Positions 7,107 through 15,243 of a stretch of 42,037 bases of DNA are shown one piece after another. This DNA comes from CAZPMO01 sp964587515 (GTDB lineage Bacteria; Pseudomonadota; Alphaproteobacteria; MPNO01), in the NCBI GenBank assembly GCA_964587515.1, contig CAZPMO010000020.1, forward strand, positions 1-42,037, read 5' to 3'. A program made the position numbers and the translations under genes. Every line of letters begins with the position of its first letter. Position 1 is the stretch's first letter. The notes beneath the pieces were generated by a model, which had not been told where the DNA came from, did no database searches, and saw only the letters and a list, made by a program, of their open reading frames with translations.

Positions 7107-9557
7107 ATGAAAATCGAAATTATCGGCGGCGGCCCCGCCGGACTGTATTTCGCGCTATTGATGAAAAAGCGCGATCCGTCGCACGAAATCACGGTCTACG
7201 AGCTCAACCAGCCCGACGACACGTTCGGGTTCGGCGTGGTGTTTTCCGCCGAGACTCTCGGCCATTTCCGCGATTACGACGACGTCACCTACGACCGCAT
7301 GCGCGAGACCTTCGCCTATTGGGACGATATCGAGACCTATTTCAAGGGCCGCAAGATTTTGTCACGCGGACATGGTTTCTGCGGCATGTCGCGCATGGAA
7401 TTGTTGCTGCTCCTCCAGGAACGCTGCCGCGAGCTCGGCGTGACGATGCATTTCGAGCGCGAGATTTCCTCGCTCGACCAGATTGCGCCGGACGCCGATC
7501 TGATCCTCGCCGCCAACGGAATCAATAGCTGGATCCGCGAGGAATACGCCGCCAGCTTCCGGCCCAGCTACGACTGGCGGCCCAACAAATTCGTGTGGCT
7601 CGGCTCGACCAAACCGCTCGATGCCTTCACCTTCGATTTCCGCGAGAACGAGTGTGGCATCTGGAATTTGCACGCCTATCAGTACAACACGGAGATGAGC
7701 ACCTGGATCGTCGAGACCACGGGCGAGACCTGGGAAAAGGCGGGGATGGCGGACGCTTCCGAAGACGATACCGTCGCTTATTGCGCGGAATTGTACCGCG
7801 ATATTCTCGACGGCCATTCGGTGATCAAGAACCGCTCGCTGTGGCGCAACTTCCCGACCATCATGCTGGAGAGCTATGTCCATGAAAACATGGTGATCAT
7901 GGGCGATGCGGCGCACACCGCGCATTTTTCCATCGGATCGGGCACCAAGCTCGCCATGGAGGACGCGATCGCGCTTTACGAGGAATTCGTCGTCCATGGC
8001 AACGTAAAGGACGCCCTGGCCGGCTACGATGCGAACCGCCACGACGAGGTTGGCCGCATCGTGCACGCCGCCGAGACCTCGCTGGTCTGGTTCGAACAGC
8101 TCGATCGTTATTGGGACATGGATCCCACCCAGTTCGCCTTCAGTCTGATGTCGCGGTCCAAGGCGATCACCTATGACAATCTCCGCTTGCGCGACGAGAC
8201 TTTCGTGGACGAGGTCGATGCATGGTTCGCCGCCGACGCCGCTGAACGTTTCGGCGCGCCCGCGGTGCAGGGCAAGCCGGCGCCGCCCCCCGCCGGCAAG
8301 CCGGCCCCACCAATGTTCGCACCGTTCCAGCTGCGCGACATGGCGCTGGAGAACCGCGTCGCGGTCGCGCCCATGTGCCAGTACTGCGCCGAGGACGGCA
8401 TGCCGACCGAGTGGCATCATGTCCATTTGGGCAGCCGCGCCACGGGCGGTGCCGGACTGGTGATGACCGAAATGGTCTGCCCGTCGCCGGATGCGCGTAT
8501 CACGCCGGGTTGCGTCGGCATCTGGAACGACGAGCAAGAGGCGGCCTGGAAACGCACCGTCGATTATGTGCATGAGTTTTCCGGCGCGCGTTTCGCCATG
8601 CAGATCGGCCATGCCGGGCGCAAGGGCGCGACCAAGCTCGCCTGGGACGGTATCGACCAGCCGCTTGAGGCGGGCGCCTGGGAGATCGTCTCGGCCTCGC
8701 CGCTGCCGTATCTCGAGACCTCACAGACGCCTCGCGAGCTCACCCGCGACGACATGGACCGGATCAAGGCCGACCTGGTGGCGGCCTTTGGCCGCGCCGC
8801 GCGTATTGGTGTCGACATGGCCGAACTGCATTGCGCGCACGGCTATTTGCTGGCGAGCTTTCTCTCGCCGGTGACCAACCTGCGGCAAGACGAATATGGC
8901 GGGGCGATCGAAAACCGGCTGCGCTATCCGCTCGAAGTATTCGACGCCTGCCGCGCCGCGTGGCCGGACGAGCGCCCGATGTCGGTGCGCATTTCGGCCC
9001 ATGACTGGATGGCGGGCGGCAATGAAGGCGCCGAGGCGGCCGAAATATCCCGCGCCTTCAAAGCGCATGGCTGTGACGTGATCAATGTTTCGACCGGACA
9101 GACCGACGCCCGCGAGCAGCCGATCTATGGCCGCATGTTTCAGACGCCGTTCTCGGAACGGATCCGTATCGAGGCGGAGATACCGACCATCGTCGCGGGC
9201 AACATCTTTACCTGGGACCAGGTGAATACCGTGGTCGCCTCGGGGCGGTCGGACATCGTCGCGCTGGCCCGCGCTCATCTCTACAATCCTTATTTCACCG
9301 AACAGGCGGCCGCCTATTACGGCTATGACGAAATGAAGTGGCCCGACCAGTACGCCTCGGCCAAGTTCGCGGCCTTCCGCCAGTTCGAGCGCGACCGGCT
9401 GTCGATCCAGGAGCTTCGCGAGGCGGCGAAACCGGAGGCTGCGCGCGCGGCGCGGTCGTTCATGTCGCACGCCGCCCAGACCCGCGCCGCCGAATGGGAA
9501 ATCCAAGGCGCCGCCGTCGGCGCCGCCGCCGCCTCCAAGGCATCCGACGAGACATAG
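7107..9557 (+). CDS. Bifunctional salicylyl-CoA 5-hydroxylase / 2-aminobenzoyl-CoA monooxygenase-reductase family protein
   Basis: An 816-residue fusion. Residues 1-385 form an FAD monooxygenase: GGGPAG dinucleotide motif (7-12) and GDAAHTAHFSIGSGTKLAMEDA (266-286). A proline-rich linker (388-403) joins it to an Old Yellow Enzyme-like FMN/NADH reductase (about 404-770) with APMCQY, HLGSRATGGAGLVMTEM, IGHAGRKG and the catalytic-type AELHCAHGYLLASFLSP segment. The Azoarcus evansii 2-aminobenzoyl-CoA enzyme has this fusion; it hydroxylates C5 and reduces the ring. Salicylyl-CoA 5-hydroxylases are annotated in the same family, so the substrate (anthraniloyl-CoA or salicylyl-CoA) is open. The ATG at 7107, seven bases after GGGAGG, is better than 7092. 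It acts with the ligase, hydratase and RidA genes downstream. Confidence 0.93.
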   Translation: MKIEIIGGGPAGLYFALLMKKRDPSHEITVYELNQPDDTFGFGVVFSAETLGHFRDYDDVTYDRMRETFAYWDDIETYFKGRKILSRGHGFCGMSRMELLLLLQERCRELGVTMHFEREISSLDQIAPDADLILAANGINSWIREEYAASFRPSYDWRPNKFVWLGSTKPLDAFTFDFRENECGIWNLHAYQYNTEMSTWIVETTGETWEKAGMADASEDDTVAYCAELYRDILDGHSVIKNRSLWRNFPTIMLESYVHENMVIMGDAAHTAHFSIGSGTKLAMEDAIALYEEFVVHGNVKDALAGYDANRHDEVGRIVHAAETSLVWFEQLDRYWDMDPTQFAFSLMSRSKAITYDNLRLRDETFVDEVDAWFAADAAERFGAPAVQGKPAPPPAGKPAPPMFAPFQLRDMALENRVAVAPMCQYCAEDGMPTEWHHVHLGSRATGGAGLVMTEMVCPSPDARITPGCVGIWNDEQEAAWKRTVDYVHEFSGARFAMQIGHAGRKGATKLAWDGIDQPLEAGAWEIVSASPLPYLETSQTPRELTRDDMDRIKADLVAAFGRAARIGVDMAELHCAHGYLLASFLSPVTNLRQDEYGGAIENRLRYPLEVFDACRAAWPDERPMSVRISAHDWMAGGNEGAEAAEISRAFKAHGCDVINVSTGQTDAREQPIYGRMFQTPFSERIRIEAEIPTIVAGNIFTWDQVNTVVASGRSDIVALARAHLYNPYFTEQAAAYYGYDEMKWPDQYASAKFAAFRQFERDRLSIQELREAAKPEAARAARSFMSHAAQTRAAEWEIQGAAVGAAAASKASDET

Positions 9558-9561
9558 GAGA

Positions 9562-10005
9562 TTAGCGGACGGCCGGCTTCATGGTCATGCGGACGTGCGG
9601 AATGCCGGCCTCCATGAAGATATCGCCTTCGGAAATAAAGCCGAGTCTGGCGTAGAACGCCTCGACGGCGGTCTGGGCGTTCAGGACGACGGTCGCGACG
9701 CCGTCGGCCCCGAGATCGGCGATCATGCACTCCATCAGCGCGCGGCCCACGCCGTTCTCCCGCTCGATCGCCAGCACCGCGACGCGCTCAATCTTCGCCG
9801 CCCGCGCGCCGTAAGGGCGGACGCGCGCGGTCCCCAGCGCCGCGCCGCCGCGCCGGGCCAAATAATGGCGGCATTGATCGTCGAGACCATCGATTTCGAT
9901 GTCCTCGCTCACGCCTTGTTCGCGGCAGAACACATTGACCCGGATCGCGAAGGCGTCCTTCATGTCGCGCTCGCCGTTGGCGGTAATTATTTCAAGGTCG
10001 GTCAT
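9562..10005 (-). CDS. GNAT family N-acetyltransferase
   Basis: A 147-residue GNAT protein. It shows the N-terminal segment AFAIRVNVFCREQGVSEDIEIDG seen in the ElaA/YjcF-like branch, the acetyl-CoA binding region RVAVLAIERENGVGRALM (R/Q-x-x-G-x-A-like loop, about 74-91) and the C-terminal AVEAFYARLGFISEGDIFMEAGIPHVRM. The acceptor substrate is unknown. It lies antisense between the monooxygenase gene (4 bases from its stop) and the CoA ligase gene, interrupting an otherwise co-directional pathway. Start 10005 (MTDLEI) is chosen; 10014 is an equally possible ATG and neither has a strong ribosome site. Confidence 0.88.
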   Translation of the reverse strand: MTDLEIITANGERDMKDAFAIRVNVFCREQGVSEDIEIDGLDDQCRHYLARRGGAALGTARVRPYGARAAKIERVAVLAIERENGVGRALMECMIADLGADGVATVVLNAQTAVEAFYARLGFISEGDIFMEAGIPHVRMTMKPAVR

Positions 10006-10169
10006 AGGCGGCATCGCATCATGGACCGCGCGCGGGCGGCGGGCTATTTTCTCGCCCAACCGCCGGAAACGGCCGCGCAAATTACCGCGCCCCACGGGAG
10101 ATGACGAGACAAGATGAAAATTAATCGCACTACCGCGCCGGATAGTCGCTGAACGACGGAACGCGCACC

Positions 10170-11714
10170 ATGGATCTCGCCACCCTGTTCGCCCGCACCG
10201 TCGCCCGCGACCCGCATGCGATCGCGATCGTCGACGGCGATGCGCGCGCGAGCTACGCCGAATGGTATGCGGAGATCGCATCGGTGGCCGGCGGGCTGCG
10301 CGCGTTTGGGCTCGCGCCCGGCGATCATCTGGTGGTGGTGCTTTCCAACCGGCGCGAGATGGCGACGCTCTATTGGGCGTGCCACATGGCCGGCGTGGTG
10401 TTCACCCCGTTCAACTGGCGCGCCACCGCCGCCGACATCGCCTACGTGCTGGACGACGCCGAAGCGCGCGCGGTGGTCTTCGAGGACCGTTCGGCGGAAA
10501 CGTCGCGCGCCGGCGCAGAGGCGGCGGGGGTCCCGGCCGACCGGCTGATCGATATCGACGGGACCGGATATGCGGAACTCGCCGCCGCCGCGCCGATAGA
10601 GACGCCCGGCCCGCGCGATCCGGAAGAAATTTGCCTGATGCTTTACACGTCGGGCACCACCGGGCGGCCCAAGGGCGTGCCGCGCAGCCACAACGCCGAG
10701 CGCATGGGCACCACCCATTGCGCGCTGCAGCTTGGCTATGACTACGGCGACGCCACGCTTGGCGTGATGCCGCTTTTCCACACCATGGGCGTGCGCTCGC
10801 TGATCATGTGCACGGCTCTCAACGGCAAGTTCGTCTGCATGCCGACATTCGACGCCGAAGACGCGCTGCGGCTGGTCCAGGACGAGGCGATTGAGGCGCT
10901 GTTCCTGGTGCCCACCATGTTCCACGACATGGTCGGCCATCCCCGCTTCGCCGACTATGACGTGTCGTCGGCGCGCAAGCTCGGCTATGCCGGCATGTCC
11001 ATGACCACGGCGCTGACCCGCAAATGCGCGGAATTGTTCAAGCCGCTCGATTTCGTGAACTTCTACGGCTCGTCCGAGATATTCACCTTCGCCATCTGCG
11101 ATCACATCATCGACAAGCCGGGCTGCGCCGGACGCGCCGGGCTGGGCCAGGAAATCCGCATTGTGCGCGCCGACGCCGAGGCCACCGCCGGGCCGAACGA
11201 TATGGTGGCGCCCGGCGAGAACGGCGAAATCATCGCGCCCATGGCCGGGATGGAGGCGTTCAAGGGATACTGGAAACGCCCCGACGCCGACGCTAAGGCG
11301 ATCCGCGACGGCTGGTATTTCACCGGCGACCTCGGCCATTTCGACGAGGACGGCGAGCTTTATATCGTCGGCCGCGTCGACGACATGGTGATCTCGGGCG
11401 GTGAGAACATCCACCCCGAGGAGGTCGAGGACGTGCTCGACGCGTCGCCGCTGGTGGGTCACGCGGCGGTGGTCGGGTTGCCCGACGACCGTATGGGCCA
11501 GAAGGTGGTGGCTTTCATAGAACCGGCGTCCGAAGAAGCGTCCGCCGAGGCGCTCGACGCCCATTGCCTGTCGAGCGGGCTGGCGCGGTTCAAGCGACCG
11601 CGCGCCTATGTCTTCGTCGAACGCGTGCCGCAATCGGCCTCGGGCAAGCTGCTGCGCCGTTTCCTGCGGGACGGCGAATACACGACCTTACCCGGTTTCA
11701 AGAACACTTTGTGA
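10170..11714 (+). CDS. Aryl/acyl-CoA ligase (AMP-forming, benzoate/2-aminobenzoate-CoA ligase-like)
   Basis: A 514-residue class I adenylate-forming enzyme. The P-loop YTSGTTGRPKG is at 159-169, FYGSSE binds the adenylate, GWYFTGDLG and VDDMVISGGENIHPEEVE mark the hinge, and SASGKLLRR holds the C-terminal catalytic Lys. It makes an acyl- or aroyl-CoA from the acid, ATP and CoA. Its place beside the 2-aminobenzoyl-CoA/salicylyl-CoA enzyme suggests it activates the pathway's aromatic acid, but the family is broad and aliphatic acids cannot be excluded. Its stop lies 11 bases before the hydratase gene, so the two are co-transcribed. Confidence 0.92.
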   Translation: MDLATLFARTVARDPHAIAIVDGDARASYAEWYAEIASVAGGLRAFGLAPGDHLVVVLSNRREMATLYWACHMAGVVFTPFNWRATAADIAYVLDDAEARAVVFEDRSAETSRAGAEAAGVPADRLIDIDGTGYAELAAAAPIETPGPRDPEEICLMLYTSGTTGRPKGVPRSHNAERMGTTHCALQLGYDYGDATLGVMPLFHTMGVRSLIMCTALNGKFVCMPTFDAEDALRLVQDEAIEALFLVPTMFHDMVGHPRFADYDVSSARKLGYAGMSMTTALTRKCAELFKPLDFVNFYGSSEIFTFAICDHIIDKPGCAGRAGLGQEIRIVRADAEATAGPNDMVAPGENGEIIAPMAGMEAFKGYWKRPDADAKAIRDGWYFTGDLGHFDEDGELYIVGRVDDMVISGGENIHPEEVEDVLDASPLVGHAAVVGLPDDRMGQKVVAFIEPASEEASAEALDAHCLSSGLARFKRPRAYVFVERVPQSASGKLLRRFLRDGEYTTLPGFKNTL

Positions 11715-11725
11715 GGAGTAATAAA

Positions 11726-12538
11726 ATGGAACGAAATTACGCCGAGGCGCGCGCCGAGATTCTGCGGGATCTCGACGGGCTGCGGGTCGAGATCGATCCC
11801 GAAAAGAAAATCGGGACGTTGATCCTCGACAGGGTGCCGCTGAATATCGTCTCCTATCGCGCGCGCTTCCAGATCCGCGCCATCATCGAGGCGATGGATG
11901 AGGATGACGATGTGGGGGTGATCGTGATCCGTGGCGCGAACGGCATCTTCACCTCGGGCGGCGACGTGAAATCCTTTCCCGATATTCCGAAGAACGGCAT
12001 GTCCGACCTCGCCGACAATATCGGCGCGCCGGAACGCGCCGCCAAGCCGGTGATCGCGGCGCTTGAGAAATACTGCATGGGGGTCGGGTTCGAACTCGCC
12101 ATGGCGTGCGATTTCCGCCTCGCGACCCGGGATTGCGTGGTGGCGCTGCCCGAAAGCGCCATCGGCCAGATGCCGGGCTCCGGCGGCAGCGTGCGGGTCG
12201 CGCGCATCGCCGGGCTGACCCGCGCCAAGGACATGGTCATGCTGGGCAAGCGCATCCCGGCCGATCAGGCCAAGGACTGGGGGCTGGTAACCGAGACCGC
12301 CGAGGATGGCGACGGGTTGGACGCGCTGGTCGCGGACTATGCCGCCAAGCTGAATGCGCTGGCGCCCATTGCGCTAAGGTCGTTGAAGCGCGTTCTTAAC
12401 TCGGCCTATGACACCAGCCTGAAGGTCGGGTTGGATGTCGAAGGAAATTCCTACGAGAAGATTCGCTACACCGAGGATTATGCCGAGGGCATCGCGGCCT
12501 TCTCGGAAAAACGCAAGGCGAATTACAAGGGCAAGTAA
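11726..12538 (+). CDS. Enoyl-CoA hydratase/isomerase family protein
   Basis: A 270-residue crotonase-fold protein. The oxyanion-hole segments are GANGIFTSGGDVKSF and YCMGVGFELAMACDFRLA, and a Glu in the expected region is found in ALPESAIGQMPGSGGSVR. An N-terminal extension of about 25 residues (NYAEARAEILRDL...) precedes the first strand. In a CoA-dependent ring-degradation route it could hydrate or hydrolytically open the non-aromatic ring-CoA intermediate, or serve in later beta-oxidation; the sequence does not decide. Start ATG 11726 has GAGGAG upstream, overlapping the ligase stop. Confidence 0.91.
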   Translation: MERNYAEARAEILRDLDGLRVEIDPEKKIGTLILDRVPLNIVSYRARFQIRAIIEAMDEDDDVGVIVIRGANGIFTSGGDVKSFPDIPKNGMSDLADNIGAPERAAKPVIAALEKYCMGVGFELAMACDFRLATRDCVVALPESAIGQMPGSGGSVRVARIAGLTRAKDMVMLGKRIPADQAKDWGLVTETAEDGDGLDALVADYAAKLNALAPIALRSLKRVLNSAYDTSLKVGLDVEGNSYEKIRYTEDYAEGIAAFSEKRKANYKGK

Positions 12539-12571
12539 AAATCACACACGAAAACAAGGGGGAGAAGACTG

Positions 12572-12982
12572 ATGGCAAAACGCGAAAACATCGTTACGGA
12601 TACCGTTTACGCACGCGTGATGGATGGCAAGGCGATGTTCCCGCACGCCGTTTCGATTGAAGGCAAGCGTCTGATCTGCCTTTCGGGCCAGCTCGCCTGG
12701 GATGTCGACGGCAACACGGTCGGGCCCGGCGACATGCGGGCCCAGTTTCGTCAGGTCGGCGAGAACATCAAGAACGCGCTTATCGCCGCCGGGGCGGGGC
12801 TCGAGGATCTGGTGAAGACCAACACCTATGTCACCGACATGGACGCGTTTTTCGAGTGCGTCGACATCAGGGGCGAGTATTTCGGGCCGGGCTTTCCATG
12901 CTCGACCACCGTCGAGGTCTCGCGCCTCGCGGTCCCCGACGCGATGATCGAGATCGAAGCCATCGCTGTCGTCGACGCTTAA
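12572..12982 (+). CDS. RidA/YjgF family protein lacking the catalytic Arg
   Basis: A 136-residue Rid protein with the usual trimeric chorismate-mutase-like fold markers: LICLSGQLAWDVDG, VGENIKNALIAAGAGLEDLVKTNTYVTDMD and the C-terminal VEVSRLAVPDAMIEIEAIAVV. In E. coli RidA the imine-deaminating Arg105 sits in RSCVEVARLP. Here the matching segment reads STTVEVSRLA, so Arg is replaced by Ser. By published Rid subfamily rules, proteins without this Arg are not classical 2-iminoacid deaminases. Strong GGGGGAG ribosome site, 33 bases after the hydratase gene and probably in one operon with ligase and hydratase. An enamine-bearing ring intermediate is the attractive substrate, but this is inference. 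Confidence 0.9.
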   Translation: MAKRENIVTDTVYARVMDGKAMFPHAVSIEGKRLICLSGQLAWDVDGNTVGPGDMRAQFRQVGENIKNALIAAGAGLEDLVKTNTYVTDMDAFFECVDIRGEYFGPGFPCSTTVEVSRLAVPDAMIEIEAIAVVDA

Positions 12983-13000
12983 GAATAAACCTCTCCTGGG

Positions 13001-13079
13001 TCATTCGCGGACTTGATCCGCGAATCTGTTCGATCACGCGTGGTTTCTGGGGATTGCCGGGTCAAGCCCGGCAATGACG
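13001..13079. repeat. REP-like palindrome pair (BIME-like)
   Basis: Two perfect or near-perfect palindromes lie between convergent genes: ATTCGCGGA-N5-TCCGCGAAT (13003-13025) and ATTGCCGGG-N5-CCCGGCAAT (13053-13075). With flanking GTC/GAC they form a head-to-head pair. The second has the form of the very common alphaproteobacterial interspersed palindrome. As RNA each would fold into a stable hairpin, so the pair may also act as a bidirectional terminator or mRNA stabiliser. Confidence 0.85.
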
Positions 13080-13100
13080 GCCTGGTCTGATACTTGTCCG

Positions 13101-14312
13101 CTATTCCCCCGCCGCTGCTTGCGCGCGGAGGCTTCTGATGGCCACTTCGTTGCCGGGCGCGGGGCGGGCCGGGATCAGGGTCGAACACAGCAGCGAGGCG
13201 GTGGCGAACACCGTGCCGATCAGGAACACCGTCGACGGCGAGGTCACCCAGATTATGCCCAGGATCGCCGGCATGAACACCGCCGCGATATGGTTGATGG
13301 TCGAGCTTACGCCCGCTGTGTTCGCCATGTCGGCGGGGTCGGCGATCTTCTGAAAATAGGTCTTGATGGCGATCGCCATGGCGAAGAACACGTGATCGAT
13401 GATGAACAGGGCGACCGCGATCCACGCAACCTCGACAAAGGCGTATGCGGTGAACACGCAGATCAGCCCGGAATATTCGAGGATCAGCGCGCGGCGTTCG
13501 CCCCACTTGCCGATCAGCCGGCCGATTTTGGGCGCGACGAAGACGTTGATCGCATAGTTCGCGAGCAGCATCAGCGTGACCTCGGACACCGCGAAGCCGA
13601 ATTTCTCGACCATCAGGAAGGCGGCGAACACGGTCATGATCTGGCGGCGCGTGCCCGACAGGAAGGTCAGCGCGTAGTAAAGCCAGTATCGCCGCCGCAG
13701 CACGATCTGCTTGCGTTGGGTTACCACCGGCTTGAAGTGGGGATAGATGATCCAGGCGGCGGCCGCGATCACGGCGGTCACGCCGCCGCCCAGCAGAAAC
13801 ACGTCACGCATGTCGAAGCCGCCGAATTCGAGCATGAAATAGACCACGCCGAACGTCGCCAGCGACGCGAAGGAACCGACCGCGACGATCTGGCCCATCA
13901 CATGCGGCGCGTGTTCCTTCTCCACCCATTGCAGGGTCAGCGACTGGCGCAACGCCTCGAAATAATGAAACCCGACCGAGCCGATCAGCGCGGCGAGATA
14001 GATGCCGGTGACGCTTGGAAAGAAGCCGATCACCCCGGTGCCGACGCCCAGCAGGATCAGCGAGATAAACGAAAGCCGTTGCTCGCGCACCAGCAGCAGC
14101 GCGAAGATCACCGTGAAGGCCAGCAGGCCCGGCACCTCGCGCAGCGTATGCAGGAAGCCGAGCTCGACCCCGGTAAAGCCGCTACGCTCGAACACGAAAT
14201 TGTTCAGCAGCGCCATATAGGTCGCGAGCGAAATTGCCATTCCCGCCGACAGCAGGAACAGCAGCATCGTCGGACCGCGCCATTCGATGGAAGAGAATTT
14301 CGGGAGAGTCAT
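13101..14312 (-). CDS. MFS transporter
   Basis: A 403-residue membrane protein with about 12 hydrophobic segments. After a short cytoplasmic N-terminus (SSIEWRGPT) the first helix is MLLFLLSAGMAISLATYMALL. It lacks the canonical loop 2-3 GxxxDRxGR motif; charged loops such as FALLLVREQRLS and KIGRLIGKWGERRAL mark equivalent positions. It belongs to the general MFS superfamily, and the substrate is unknown. It is transcribed divergently from the amidohydrolase gene (111 bases apart), which shares its promoter region, and convergently with the RidA gene across the REP pair. Confidence 0.87.
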   Translation of the reverse strand: MTLPKFSSIEWRGPTMLLFLLSAGMAISLATYMALLNNFVFERSGFTGVELGFLHTLREVPGLLAFTVIFALLLVREQRLSFISLILLGVGTGVIGFFPSVTGIYLAALIGSVGFHYFEALRQSLTLQWVEKEHAPHVMGQIVAVGSFASLATFGVVYFMLEFGGFDMRDVFLLGGGVTAVIAAAAWIIYPHFKPVVTQRKQIVLRRRYWLYYALTFLSGTRRQIMTVFAAFLMVEKFGFAVSEVTLMLLANYAINVFVAPKIGRLIGKWGERRALILEYSGLICVFTAYAFVEVAWIAVALFIIDHVFFAMAIAIKTYFQKIADPADMANTAGVSSTINHIAAVFMPAILGIIWVTSPSTVFLIGTVFATASLLCSTLIPARPAPGNEVAIRSLRAQAAAGE

Positions 14313-14423
14313 GCCTGATTAAGTAGTCTCGATGGCCGTCCGGGGAAAGGGCGAATGTTTCGCGGCTTGTCAATCGCGACCGCCGTCCGCACACTCTTAC
14401 GTCTTGAAACGCGGAGCGAACCC

Positions 14424-15239
14424 ATGTTGATCGTCGATGCCCACGTCCATATCTGGGCGGACAGCACGCCCAACCCGGCCCATCGCCAGGTGCCCGCGCT
14501 GACGGGCGATGAATTGCTGCTTGAGATGGATGCGGCGGGCGTCGACGCCGCCGTCATCCAGCCGCCGGCCTGGGACCCCACCTCCAACGAGGTCGCGGTC
14601 GAGGCCGCGCGCCGGACGCCCGGGCGTTTCGCGGTGCTCGGATGCTTCCCGCTGGACGATCCCGCGAGCCCGTCGCTGATCGACGGCTGGAAGGAACGCC
14701 CGGGCATGCTGGGGCTGCGCTTTACATTTCCCCAGCCCCATATGGAAGCCTGGCTCACCGACGGCTCGCTCGACTGGTTGTGGCCGGCCGCCGAGAAGGC
14801 CGGTCTGCCGGTGGCGCTGGCGGCCGGGAATTTCCTGCCCGTGGTGGGCGAGATCGCGGCGCGGCATCCCGGGCTTCGCCTGCTGGTCGACCATCTGGGG
14901 ACGCCGCTCCGCAAAACCGATGACGAAGCGCTGGTTAATCTGGCGCAACTGGTGGCGCTGGCGAAATATCCCAACGTGGCGCTCAAGGCCACCGCCGCGC
15001 CGGGCACCTCGACCCAGCCCTACCCGTTTCGCAACGTCCACGACTATCTGCATGCGGTCTACGACGCGTTCGGGCCGCAACGCATGTTCTGGGGCACCGA
15101 TATCACCCGCATGCCGTGTTCCTGGGCGCAATGCGTGACGCTGTTTACCGAGGAGCTGTCCTGGCTCTCGCCCGAGGACAAGGAATGGATCATGGGCCGC
15201 GCGCTGTGCGAGTGGATCGGGTGGGACCTCGCGGCCTGA
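14424..15239 (+). CDS. Amidohydrolase family protein (amidohydrolase_2, TIM-barrel metal hydrolase)
   Basis: A 271-residue member of the ACMSD/amidohydrolase_2 group. Metal ligands are visible as HxH in VDAHVHIW (residues 4-11), a His in LLVDHLGTPL and an Asp in MFWGTDITRMP. Relatives hydrolyse or decarboxylate aromatic acids and lactones (for example 4-sulfomuconolactone hydrolase, 2-pyrone-4,6-dicarboxylate hydrolase, gamma-resorcylate decarboxylase). The ATG at 14424 directly precedes the first strand; the reading from 14355 adds 23 residues with no similarity. It is separated by 4 bases from the FAD monooxygenase gene and therefore co-transcribed. Confidence 0.9.
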   Translation: MLIVDAHVHIWADSTPNPAHRQVPALTGDELLLEMDAAGVDAAVIQPPAWDPTSNEVAVEAARRTPGRFAVLGCFPLDDPASPSLIDGWKERPGMLGLRFTFPQPHMEAWLTDGSLDWLWPAAEKAGLPVALAAGNFLPVVGEIAARHPGLRLLVDHLGTPLRKTDDEALVNLAQLVALAKYPNVALKATAAPGTSTQPYPFRNVHDYLHAVYDAFGPQRMFWGTDITRMPCSWAQCVTLFTEELSWLSPEDKEWIMGRALCEWIGWDLAA

Positions 15240-15243
15240 GACG

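Noticed and set aside
10044..11633. 529-residue open frame antisense to the CoA ligase gene
   Set aside because: Composition rich in Arg, His and Gly with no domain, typical of antisense shadows in GC-rich DNA; the plus-strand ligase has all family motifs.
13074..14318. 414-residue plus-strand open frame over the MFS gene
   Set aside because: Shadow full of Asp/His/Arg runs; the minus-strand reading has clear membrane helices.
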